Shown: positions 21,893-37,031 of the stretch, piece by piece
Layout of the letters: every line of letters starts with the position of its first letter
Numbering within the stretch: position 1 is the stretch's first letter
Translations under genes and position numbers: made by a program
Source of the DNA: Circinella minor
Taxonomy: Eukaryota; Mucoromycota; Mucoromycetes; Mucorales; Lichtheimiaceae
Reading direction: 5' to 3'
Length of the DNA stretch: 64,000 nt
NCBI GenBank assembly: GCA_016758965.1
Contig: JAEPRB010000002.1
Coordinates: forward strand, 248,001-312,000
The notes under the pieces: model-generated
What the model was told of the DNA's origin: nothing
Database searches by the model: none
Seen by the model: only the letters and a program-made list of their open reading frames with translations

Positions 21893-24652
21893 AATTGCAA
21901 AATTAAAACAATGGAGTCAAAAAAAAATTGAAAGAAAGAAAGAAAGAGAACCAAAGAACGGCTAATAGGAGAAAGAAAGATATAAAAAAAGTCCAGCTCC
22001 TTTAAACAAATAAAATCACTATTTTCAGGAGATTTTTGTTTGTTAGTTTGTTCTAAGAAAAAGTGAGGGGTATCTTTCTACCGATTTGCCGCATGAAAGA
22101 AGTCCGATATAATAGCGCTTTCAACGGGCCGAAATATTATAACAGCGGATAAAAATTCATTCGACCATACAGCATCTACAAATTGGACCCTAATAATTAA
22201 AACTTTGTATTACTGAAAAAATAACTTTTGTGTCAAAACATCAAATATGGTAAACCCAAGAAATAAGTGATTCTTGAATTTTTTTCATCATATGACTTAT
22301 CCTTTCATTTCGAACGGTTACACATTAGTAAGAGTTTATTTGCTGTATTATATGATGAAAAATAGCGAAAAATATAGGATACAAATATAATATATAGCCT
22401 ATTATAATAATGCTTCATTGAATCATAAATATTTTTTCTTCGGATGTGTGTTAGTAATCAACAAAAATGATGTCAGTCTTGTTTGGCTATTGACATTTGT
22501 ATGTGTACTAACCCTTCATTCTTTTTAACGATACGCAAAAAATATAGTTGGTTTTTTTCATTGGTAGTGTCCTTTGAGCTATATGCCTAAATACTATATA
22601 TAAAAAGAGCCTGAAGAGCTTCTCATAGGTAACAAAAGTTTAATTGTTCGAATACTGCTCGACAAATCGTCGCTACTATGCGCCACTTTATATATTCTTC
22701 CTTTCGATTTGTATAAATATGACAATTTTCACAGTTTTTCAATAACATCCCGATAAAGGAACCAGGTCTATGGGATATACTGCTTAGGATAAGCTAAAGA
22801 AACATATATATGTCTTCATTGCCGTTAGCTGGTAATATAAGCATATTAAGAATATAATATTCCATGACGTAGTCGATCTTTTTGTTTTTGTGGTAGAAGA
22901 AGTAGAATGGCGTTGGTGTTGAGTACTATTGATAGATCGTTGATAAGTTACTGGTCGCTTGGAGATTCCACCACATATCAGTCGCATCATCTGTTCATTA
23001 GTCATGCAATTTTGAAAATGTGGTTTTTGAAACATGGTATTTACAATGTACTACACAAAAGCCTATTCAATACGATAAATTAAATAATTTTCTTGATAGA
23101 TCTAGTAAGGCTCTCTTCTTAAAATCAACTGTGGACATTGTCACCCATCTATGTCAACGGATTATATCCGTTATTGCACTATCACCAAGAATGACTATGT
23201 AACATGACTAAAGGTTGATATCAGGGAAACGGGCCGTAAAGAATTAAAAGTGTTGAATGATGAATTAAAGGCTTGACACTTAATTTTCTTCGCTACAATG
23301 ATAAAAGAGAAAAAAAGTTAGGAAATGCATAAGGAATTATGAGATCTTTAAAAAAAATTAACCATCGTTATTTAAAGAGTTTTAATAGATTATTTTATTA
23401 CTGTTTGGTATATAATATTGAGTTGTTGACAGAAACCAAATAAACATAGTTTTTTTTCTCATTACCTTTCTACAAGAATACTCGATTTATAATTATTAAA
23501 GGTAACTTTTTGTCACATCTTCTGTTTTTAGTTACTAAGAACATAATGTCATTCATGTGTAATGCGCAGTAATAAAAAAATACAGAAAAAAGGATTTTTT
23601 CACTTTCTACGACTCGAGTAGAGTTTTATATACTTGTAAATAAACGTACTTTTACGTCGACGGTAATAAAATTTGTATAGTCGAAAAACTAGTATGCCTC
23701 CTGTCTATCAAATGGAACTCGTCCAGTCCACCTTGAAAGAAGCATGTCCAAGATATGCATGTATTAAAGATGCGTACATGTGTTTTTTTTTTTTGACGTT
23801 CCAAAAAATATCTAGCATCATAAAATTAACAAAATCTATTCTTTTTCGTTGTTATCCCATGATTCGTTTAATAATAATCCTTACCCTCTTCTTCTTCTTT
23901 TTTTGAAAAAATCCTAACTACTTCTACCAATTTCAACAATAATCCATGTGATTATATACAATCATAATGCTAAAGATACTTTTGTTTATTTTCTCTTCTT
24001 TCTTTTTTTTCATCATTCACTATAATCAACCCCTACAGTTCATTGGTCATTTAATCATGGTTCTACTATTTTATTAAGTTAACAAGCTCTTCCTTCTTGC
24101 TATTTTGCTATTTTGCTATCCTGTTTTTTCTTCTGGTTAATGCTCTCACACTGATTCCTCAAGAAGGTCGTTTGATTAACAAGCGTTATCATTATTTAGT
24201 AAAAGCACCTACTTTTTTTTTCGATTCAAGAATGTTGTCAGTTAATATTTTTATTGCTGCTCCTGGTTTCTGCTCTTTTTTTTTCTGTTTGACATTTTGT
24301 ACTTCCCGAGCCTTATTTATATAAATATTATATATACTAACATGATAAATTATTTATCTTTCTTGTTTTTTTCTTATTGTAATATAAGCCTTTTATAAAT
24401 TTTATATAATAAATAATGAGTATTATCATTGTTATTATTACTTTTTACCTCTAATTTTTATTATTATCATCCTTATACTTTTTTACTTTTTCATATCCAA
24501 TTTTGGTCGTTCAAATAAATAAAGACTTCAAACCTTTCGAAGCGGAATTTAAGTTTTGGTGGAGATTTTTGCTTTTACTTACCACCAAAAAAAAAAACTA
24601 CTTTTTCTTTATTCAGCATACAACTTTTTTTTTTTTTTGTTATTTACTTCAA
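21893..24652. other. Divergent intergenic region
   Basis: 2.8 kb between the SH3 gene (-) and the Pol III subunit gene (+). Two overlapping antisense frames, 22784-23035 (-) and 23020-23202 (+), are the only parts that look mildly coding, but neither has a recognised domain. Bases 23690-23780 also read as a short peptide that runs into poly-T. No RNA gene seen. The last ~100 bases are T-rich. Confidence 0.5.
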
Positions 24653-25742
24653 ATGTCACGAGGAGGACGTGGTGGATTCCGAGGAGGAGGCGGTGGACAA
24701 CAAAGTGGTGCCATGCAACTTGTCTCTTTTGACATGTTGAAAGATCTAGGAAGCATGTTCAATGTACAGACAGCTTTGTTTCCTGTAAGCTGTTTTTCTT
24801 TTTCATATGTTATGAATGTCATTCTATTTTTATCGATCTATCGGCTCTACTGGGCAAAAAGCAAATAAACAAACAATTACAAGGATCAAAACTAATATAT
24901 ATATATATATATATATGTACTATTAATAGGAAATGGATGTACCTATGGCACGAAAGCCTAACAATTCAGAATCAAATCAATGGAAACTTAAAGACGAATG
25001 TATTGAACTTATTCAAGCATCACCCTTTTATCTTGTTCCGCCACCTCCGCCACCAGATATTGAAAGATATTCTGATCGATATAAAAAACGAAAAGCAAAA
25101 CAGTCATTACGTGAAATAAGATCAGGTTTGTCTAAATGATTTGTATATGCTAGAGGAATATATTTTCATGGCGATGATATTGCTTATTGTTTGGTGTATT
25201 CATTTATTTAATCTTTGTATTACTATATCTGTGCATTTTAGATATGGATTATTTTCCTGAAGAACTACAGAGTATCCTGGATCCAAACAAGAAAAAGAGT
25301 ATGTATTAAAATATAAAAATAAAGAAAGAAAAAAAAAACTTATTTAACTAAACAATACTATATAAAATGATAGAGCGCAAGATGGCAAATGGATCAGGAG
25401 ATGCATTTGAACAATTAAAGGCTTTTATCGATATGGAAGGCAAAGAAGGTGATGGTAAAGATGATGATGATGAAGATGGTGAAAAGAAAGAAGGTGATAA
25501 TCCAGAAGAAGATTTTGGTGATGATTATGAAGATGAAGAAGATCTTGTTGATGATAATGATTACGCACAAAATTACTTTGACAATGGTGAAGGAGATGAT
25601 ATTGATGATGATGATGGTAAGTTTACTTTTTACTACATTATAGGATAAATGACGGGAAAATTGTATCATTATGGGCTCATTGTAATGGATAAAAAAAAAC
25701 TAATTATATTACTTTTTAGGTGATGGTGGAGATTTTTTTTAA
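24653..25742 (+). CDS. RPC31: RNA polymerase III subunit C31 (Rpc31 / RPC7 type)
   Basis: Five exons, 24653-24784, 24930-25125, 25242-25298, 25374-25616 and 25720-25742, encode 216 residues. The protein has the family layout: a Gly/Arg-rich start (SRGGRGGFRGGGGG), a short conserved core with PLARK-like PMARKPNN, SPFYLVPPPPPPDIERYSDRY and DYFPEEL, and a highly acidic C-terminus full of Asp/Glu that ends GDGGDFF. In yeast this subunit joins C82 and C34 in the subcomplex that recruits TFIIIB. The last exon is only 23 bases, placed by the frame GDGGDFF-stop. Identification is by overall pattern rather than catalytic residues. Confidence 0.82.
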
Positions 25743-27635
25743 ACAAAGACAACAACGACAACAACAAGAACCTATTTTGCATCCATTTTTTTTTATTTCT
25801 ATTATCAACCAATCAATCCCAAAAACGGTTGAGGCATCTATTCATAATATTTTGCATTATTTTTTTTATTATAAATCAAATATAATACTTTTGAAGACTT
25901 CTGTATACACACACAAAGAAAAAAAAAAGCAAATATTGATCATATGGTGTCTTTGCATACTTACGGCTTGATTCAGTAATCTGTTGATAGATCAACCTAG
26001 ATTAGTTATATGTCGCTAAGCATAAAGTTTGATGTATAAAGAAGAGGGGTATTGTAAAAAAAAATATGCTGTTGAAAAAAGGATACGTTTCATGATCCAA
26101 ATGACTTAATGTTGATAAACTGTTTATATACACTATTATTAGAAATCTATGTATTCATTATCATCTAGCTAAGATAAGTACCTAGAAAAAATAGATCGTA
26201 TGATATATTCTTATAAAGGATTATGTTGTTTGCGTTTACCAAATACAGATTGAAAGATTCCTATTGAATAATAATAATAATAATAATAATAGTCAGGATC
26301 GACTTGTCATTTACCATGGATCTTGATACTACATATACAAGGGTCACATGTTAATAAATATGTTTATGCACGATTGTTTTCTTAACGACATAAAAAGTAT
26401 GACAACGTATATAGTCAGTGTACACTTGTTTACTTATCAAGTGATTATAAACTTAGTTTAGTGGGGGGAAATCTTTACTTATTTACAACGCAACAAGTTA
26501 TATATCAATAAAATTATGAAATAAACAGAAATTAAAAAAAAACTCTTTCGTATGTAATCTATTGACGATAATAAACATCATTACTATATTATTTCTATTG
26601 AGAACGTTTGAACTGGTTTCTATCCGTCAGAACAACATATAGTTATAACATTGCTAGCAATAGTTATGAGAAAAATGATACTATAGGCATATATATTACT
26701 TAGTAGCAACAACAACAACAACAAAAATTGCATCTATTATAAATTATTACATAGTCATAAATTTTAAATTGATTTTTTGATACTTGATAGATTATCACCA
26801 TCGTTGTCCACCGCCGCCGTGTGTTCTTGTCAATGTACACACTATGAAATTTAAATGCTTTTTTCTCAAAGTATACATACTAGTATGGACATACTTTTTC
26901 TTTTGTATAGAGTTGCACCTTTGTAAGACAAAACTGCTGATCAATTTATAAAATCGATAATAGTTTTTTTTCGTAATATACATCATAAACTATGTTATAA
27001 CTGCGGTTTTTAATGATTGGGGTTACTGTTGTACACTCATTGTGTACAGCTTTTATGCAGGTCAACAACATTAAAAGAAAGAAAAAAGTTGTTTGGTGTA
27101 AACAATTTAAATTGACATATTAAGTAATTCAAAACAATAAATTTTTTTTTACAACAGAATATTGTTCCTCTTTTTTTTGTGCATACTATTTATAAACATT
27201 ATACATATTGTATTTCATTTTAATAGATAAGAAAAACCAATCAATATCTATTATTTAACCAAACAAAAATAATATTAAATATTATTAGATACTTGCAGTT
27301 AGATATATATATATACATAAAGGATGAAGTAAGTGATGTGAGTTTATCCATGTTCCCCAGTTTCTTAAAGTTTGATCACACGGTGTGTGTTCGATAGAAA
27401 AACCAAGCGGAAAGAGAAATTAAGTTCAAAGTAGACAATTACTAAATTAGGGGTTTGTTGATGGATACCATTTTGACACAATTATTAAAAAAAGGGTTCA
27501 TTTTATTCTTTTCTTCTTTCTCTCTTTTCATTCTTTAATTTTCTTCATCTTCTTTTTTCTCGCACGTAAACACACTTACACTTCTTCTTTCTCTTTTGTG
27601 TTTTTTTTTTTATTATTTTATTTTATTTTGCAAAG
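25743..27635. other. Intergenic region upstream of the LIM gene
   Basis: 1.9 kb, AT-rich, with an ATA triplet run near 26270 and a CAA run near 26710. The ~150 bases before the LIM gene start are T/C-rich, typical of a 5' leader. No gene seen. Confidence 0.55.
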
Positions 27636-30103
27636 ATGATGTGCTGTAACCGTTGTGGTGATATTTTGTCTTCGGGTAAATGTCGAAAATGTGGTGGTCG
27701 ACCAGTGGGTAAGTTACTACTGTTATATTAGTTTAGAAAATTAAATACTTATTTCATAAAAATATTCATGTAAAATCTTTTATATATAGCATCGATTATT
27801 GCCAGCAGTGGTTTAAATTCACCTACGATTGGAAAGGATGCCAGTGTCAAAATTGCAGACAAATGGCAAAGTCAGTAAGTCTTCTTGCTTTTTTTTATTA
27901 TTGAAAGAGAGTTTTTATCTAATCATCTTTATATATTTATAGATATGCTAATGGTATCCTTGGTAGTCAACATACAGTATTTGATACCAAGGAACATCGA
28001 GAACCAATAACTGTTCAAAGTACCACTAGTACTCCATTACGATCATCAACCAATAATAAACGCAATAGTATCCCTGAGAGTCTTTTAAATGGAAGCCCAT
28101 ATAAACAACAAAACCCATTGTCATTATCTCTTCAAAATAATTGTACAAATTGTAACAAAAAACTTCAATATGACACACCTTCATATATTGAAACCGGATC
28201 ACATTATTGCAAGGAATGTCATGTATCGTTATTTAGCAAAGGCCCATGGTAAACTAAATAAGCAAAACAAAAAAATGTAGTAACAGAACGTATGTCCACT
28301 TTAGTATATGTTTACAAAAAGATTAACAAACGATGCTTGTTTGTTATTTTTCCTTCTTTATTTTTATAGTTCAAAATGTAAAAATCCGGTTTTTCATCAG
28401 CGTGATATTTTTATTGAGCATGATACACAAGTGTGGCACAAGGATTGCTTCCGATGTCATAATTGCTTTATTACTCTCAGTAATGCTCCAATGGTTGATC
28501 TTAAAGCAAGACCCTGTTGTGAACGATGTTTAATGGCTCAATCAGGTGAAGCCAGACAATCCAGACAAGCCAAACTATCGTATCCTGGAACGATGTCGTC
28601 ATCCACGAATGGTGGTGGTGATGGTGATTCTACAGCTGCTTCTACGCCTGTTTTATCATCTCCTCTGCGTGATACAGTTAGTTCAGCAGGGTCGGCGGCC
28701 TTTTGTTTACCACGAACTCCACCTCCTTCACGTCCACGAATTGATTCAGTCTTATTTAACCACTATCAAAAATCAATACAGAATGAACCACAACCAACAC
28801 GTAATGCCACACCTCCTTTACCACCACTCACACCTTCAACATTGTCACCCGCTGGATCGATCCGTTCATCAGCATCAGCAAGTCCTGTTTCAGTGAATTC
28901 TGTTAGTCCTTCACCATCACCCCTGAGCTATAGCACCAGCGGCACTTATACGAAAATGGATTCTAGCACTACTCCACCACCGCCGTCAACTTCAAGACCA
29001 CGCCGATTATCTCAACAACTTCAACATATAGTTAACAAAACACCAGTAACTTCATTATCTTCTACTCCTCCTCCTTCTTCATCATCAACAAAAAAGCCTA
29101 CAAAAAAATCGTCCTCGACTTCAATAAAGAAAACATGCACTGGGTGTAATGAAATAATTATTGGAACTAAAATGAAATTAGCTACTGCAGAAGGTGATAT
29201 GTGGTACCATCATAATTGTTTGATATGTGCTGGTTGTCAAGGATCTTTTACCGATTCAAGATGTGTTCGCGATGGTGACAATAAAATTTATCATCCAAAG
29301 GTAAGAAAAAAAAAACAAAAAGGAAATAAGTGGCAGTATGATAATAAAAGAAAAAATCCGAGTTAATAATCCAATTTATGTATATTAGTGTCAACCTTTA
29401 CCTTCAAATGTACCTCAAGATGAACAACTACCACGATATCAATGCCATGGTTGTAAGCAATCGATCAAGGAAAAATGTTATACAATTGGATCAAGAACAT
29501 ATCATCCACAGGTAAATATAATAATTTATCAAAAGAAGACGTCTTATTATTATTATTTATCAGCTAACATGATTTTAATATATAGTGTTTCCGTTGTTTC
29601 CAATGTCATGATATGTTACCACCTGAATTTTATGAAGCATACAATGAACCTCATTGTGAAGCATGTATTAACAATAGTAACGCTAATGATACTAGCCCCA
29701 GCAGACGATCGTCTATGCAAACATCGTCACCGAGGATCCCACTCAGAAATAATCCAAAACCATTCAATAGCACTAGTACTCCCCTATTAACCAGTCAACG
29801 ATCATTAGACCATCCATCAAGTGTATTGATGCACCGAACAAGAGCATTACCAAAACTTGGAGGAGCCAAGATGTGTCCGCGTTGTCATACAAGTATAGCT
29901 ATTATGGATGAAGTAAAAGGTCCAAAAGCAACCCGGTGGCATAGAAAATGTTTACGTTGTGCTGGATGCTCTAAACAGATGGATATGGGAGCGAGAATGT
30001 CACAGGATGCAGATGGAGTATGGCTTGTCCACTGTAGGGAATGCATGGTAAATATTCTTTTATTTTTATGATGGATTACAGTTATTAGATCGATTAACTA
30101 ATA

Positions 30104-30134
<31 letters not shown>

Positions 30135-30178
30135 GTTTATAGAATAATGCTGGATCCAAAACAAGATTTGTGCGATGA
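27636..30178 (+). CDS. Multi-LIM zinc-finger protein (paxillin/Pxl1-like arrangement)
   Basis: Seven exons: 27636-27708, 27790-27874, 27943-28248, 28370-29300, 29389-29511, 29586-30047 and 30143-30178, giving 671 residues. It opens with a small CxxC...CxxC zinc ribbon (CCNRCGDIL...CRKCGG). LIM 1 spans CTNCNKKL to CEKC-like CERC (about residues 130-215). A Ser/Pro/Thr-rich linker of ~170 residues follows. LIM 2 starts at CTGCNEII, LIM 3 at CHGCKQSI and LIM 4 at CPRCHTSI, each with WH or YH before the second half. There is no RhoGAP or kinase domain, so it is a scaffold. Fungal multi-LIM proteins act in cell polarity and wall signalling, but no specific role can be fixed. An AATAAA lies about 90 bases after the stop. 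Confidence 0.85.
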
Positions 30179-30801
30179 TAGCATAAATGAATGCTTTACA
30201 TAGTTTAACGTTATTATTATTATTATATTATTATTATTTTTGTTATTGTTAATAGACTTTGAATAATAAAGAAAAAAATGCTTTTCGTTTTCATCCTCTT
30301 GACTATTATTATGATTTTTTTTTACAAAGCCCGCATCTACATGCCACTTGCAGCAAAAAAAGATGTGTTTGCTGCGAAATAAAATATTTGTTTGAAAGAA
30401 AAAAAAGGTGAGTTCCCTTTCTTTTTTTTTTCTCTCTTTTCTCTCTTCTTTTTCACCTTTTGTTGTTGTACATTTAAAAAGAGTCGTCCTGAAAACTTTC
30501 TCATTAGTCCTTCTGTCCCGCTCTTCCCTTTTTCTCCTCTTTTCAACTTAATTACCGTTAACCTTCTTTTTTTTTTCTTTTCTCTCTTTTTTTTTATTCT
30601 TTTGTTTTTTTTTTTTTCTGTCGTTTTTTTTCTTTATCTTGTAAAGTCTTCTTCCTCCCATCCCATTCTTCTTCTTTTTTTAACTCATTAAATGTAAGCA
30701 GAGTTTAAATATAATATCTTTCTTTTTTCAATATAACATTGAGTTAACGTTAATCTTTATTATAAATTAGTTTTATTTTATTTTTTTTTAAAAAAAAAGA
30801 C
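30179..30801 (+). promoter_or_regulatory. Pyrimidine-rich promoter/5' leader of the KH gene
   Basis: The 620 bases between the LIM gene and the KH gene contain a very long T/C-dominated stretch (about 30410-30660) and then an A/T run just before the ATG. Such CT-rich blocks are usual upstream of well-expressed fungal genes. Its function is inferred from position only. Confidence 0.4.
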
Positions 30802-32214
30802 ATGTCGCAACTTTCCAACTCTACAAACACGAGTAACTCACATAGTGAATCGGTTCCTGGACAATCAACTGAGTCCACTCGCAACTATAGCAACGCGCCC
30901 GATGAACAACAAGCCGTGACTGGTGAAGAAGAAGTCGATGGCCAACTTACGTTGCGCGCTTTGGTTTCTACTAAAGAAGCAGGTGTTATTATCGGCAAAG
31001 GTAAATAAATATATATATATATATATATAAATAAAGAAGGAGAGTGAAGGAAATGATTTTTTTTTTGTATGGGTTTTATATATGTGTGTGTACAAAATTC
31101 TTATTATTGTTTATTTATAAAATAACAAGGTGGCAAAAATGTTGCTGAACTCAGGGACGCCACTGGAGTTAAAGCAGGTGTATCCAAAGTTGTTCAAGGG
31201 GTCCATGATCGAGTGTTGACTGTCACTGGCACTTTGGAAGGTGTAGCCAAAGCTTATTCTTTCATTGCACAAACTTTACTCGACAATCCAGTGGGTAACA
31301 CGACCCCACCAACATCACCCGGAGGGGCAGGTTTAGGACGTACTGAAGACAGTGTAACCTTACGATTATTGATCTCTCATAACTTGATGGGTACCGTTAT
31401 TGGTCGTCAGGGTGCAAAAATTAAACATATTCAAGATACATCAGGTGTACGTATGACTGCATCCAAATCTCTTTTACCTCAAAGTACTGAACGTGTAGTT
31501 GAAGTTCGTGGTACTGTAAATGCTTTACAATCTGCTGTTCAAGAAATTGGTCATTGTTTAATTGAGGATAAGGAACGAGCTTATGGTACTATTCTTTATA
31601 ATCCTTCCAAGGTCAATGCCACTTCATCAAATGTATCATCCAACAATACAACAACATCATTATCATCAACTCCGGGCCAACACCGTCGTAATTCATCTAT
31701 CACACGTACTGGAAATGGTTCTGATTTTGCGGCTTCTTCGGAATCATCTAATGCTCAAGGACGTCGTTCGTCGCAATCATTTTTAAATAATCCTAATGTT
31801 CGTACTCAAAATATTTCAATTCCAAGCGACATGGTTGGATGTATTATTGGTAAGTAATTTCTTAATCAAGGAGGGAGGTTGTTATGATACGTGATAAAAG
31901 GGAAGAGAGACAGAGATAAAGAAGAGTAAAAGAGAGTAAATTTTTCTGTTTGTTCTGTTTCTCTTACATACAAATCATTTTTAGGTAAGGGCGGGGCTAA
32001 GATTTCGGAAATCCGCCGGTTGTCTGGATCCCGAATCTCCATTGCAAAGATGCCACACGATGAAAGTGGTGAACGTATGTTTACTATCCAAGGAACACCT
32101 GAATCCAATGAGCGTGCATTGTATTTATTGTACGGACAGTTGGAAAATGAGAAAGAGCGCCGTTTGAGAGGTGTCATTAATCAGGACGACGACCTTTTGG
32201 TAGAAGAAGAATAA
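30802..32214 (+). CDS. Three-KH-domain RNA-binding protein (PCBP / Pbp2 / Rnc1 type)
   Basis: Three exons, 30802-31000, 31130-31849 and 31985-32214, encode 382 residues. Three KH domains each keep the GxxG RNA-gripping loop: GVIIGKGGKNV (about residue 62, split by intron 1), GTVIGRQGAKI (about 145) and GCIIGKGGAKI (about 306, split by intron 2). KH2 and KH3 are separated by a Ser/Asn/Thr-rich linker. Two close KH domains plus a distant third is the poly(C)-binding-protein layout. Fungal relatives (Pbp2, Hek2, S. pombe Rnc1) bind mRNAs or telomeric RNA and DNA to tune stability and localisation. Both introns fall inside GxxG codons, which helps fix the splice sites. Confidence 0.92.
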
Positions 32215-33575
32215 AAAAGTTTTTTTTTATTTTGAGTTATTTTCTTTTCTCTTTTTTCTTTCTCTTTTTTACTCTTCGCTTTTTTCTTTCTAGTTTACCG
32301 CGTTCTTTTATCTACATTTTTCTTCTCTTCTTCTTCTTCTTTTATATATATATATATATAAACAAAGTCTCTTTTTCTTTTCTATTATCTACTTTTCTTT
32401 TTCCCCCCACACCCATTTCTATATTTTCAAATTATTATCAAAAATTTTCCTTTTGCAAAAACCAATTTGTCCATCACAAACAAACAAAACAAATAAGAAA
32501 AAAAAAGAGAACGTGCTCTGTGTGTATTTGATATTTTCAATATAGTTTCATATTGTCTTCCATTGATTCAGAATGTGTATATTCTTTTGATTTTATTATA
32601 ACACTATTAGAAAAACTAATTAAGATACAATCTCAACTTGCAGAGCGACTTATACATAGTTTTTGATGCTTATATAAGATAATTCAGCTTTATAAGAATT
32701 TTTTTAGTATTGTTGTGATTGCACATGAATTGATGACATTATAATATTATTAACTATAAATAGTATACATAATGCCAAATGATATAATATAACCGTCTTA
32801 ATATTTATTGCTAATGTGTGATACATAATAACTATATGATTACGGTTCTTCTTTTTTTTTACTTTTAACTATAAATGAGAGCGTCACTCCTATTAGATCA
32901 CCTGTTAAACTTTTTTTTTCATATCATTTAATGAAGTATCTATTCAATTCCATGTAACACTTATATTATAAATGACTCCTTGTACATCCACACCAATAAG
33001 TCATATTAATTTCTTAGATAATTCTTTTCTGCATCATAATAATCACTTAAATAATAATAGATCAATCTATCACAATTATTCTTTTAATGATTAATTTTTT
33101 GCACGTCAATAATAGGTTATTAAAACAACTTTCTCATAAAAAATAAATCTGAAAGTATTATTTGAATAAAATTTGGTCATAAGTTGGTTGTTTGATGTAG
33201 TTATAAACCTCTTTTTATTTATGAGATACTATTAAATAATAATGTGTTTATAGAGCTGACTATGAGTAAAACGAAAAGAATTCTTGGTTACGTATAACAT
33301 TGTAAACCTTTGAAAAAAAAATTAGCTACTATGATAGACAATTGTTAGTATTAACTGTTTTTTCTAGATTTCCTATGACAAAAAAAATCCATTCATATAT
33401 CTACATTTGCAAGTTGAAATTTTGAGTCTCGTGATTCCAAGTAAACATCAAGAATGTTTATGATACGTGTAATAACTTTTTTTTTTACATGGGATTTTTC
33501 ATTTTTCTTCTTTTCCTTTTCCTTTTTTCTATTTTTTTTTTCTTGTTTGGGTAATAATAATAATAACAATAATAA
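32215..33575. other. Intergenic region between KH and polymerase genes
   Basis: 1.36 kb, T-rich at the left (3' UTR) and AT-rich throughout. A T-rich block and a short ATA run precede the polymerase ATG. No gene seen. Confidence 0.55.
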
Positions 33576-36649
<3,074 letters not shown>

Positions 36650-37031
36650 TAGCTTTTTTTTTTTACCTATTTTCTTTTCAAAACAAAAAAGAAAAGAAAA
36701 CAATTTTTCTACGTACCATAAAATTTGAATAATTTCTTTGCATATTCTGTATAATAAAATATAATCATAAAACTTTTACGCATATGTAATAAAACAAATC
36801 TTAGGTGCATGAAGTCGTTTAACACGTAACATAAAATACTTTGGTAATAATAGAGAGAAGGATATATCAATAGCACTGCTATATTTATTCTGTTGTATTA
36901 AATTAATCATTTGTTAATATAATGATATATATGTTGGTAATAAAATAATAAATTATAATAATAAATGATATTTGTTGTTGAAAATGGATGGTTTAAAGTA
37001 AGTCATAAAAATAAAAAGGAATGTTATTATT
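36650..37031. other. Convergent 3' region, polymerase / P450
   Basis: AT-rich space between two convergent stop codons, with several AATAAA-like stretches on both strands. No gene seen. Confidence 0.6.
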
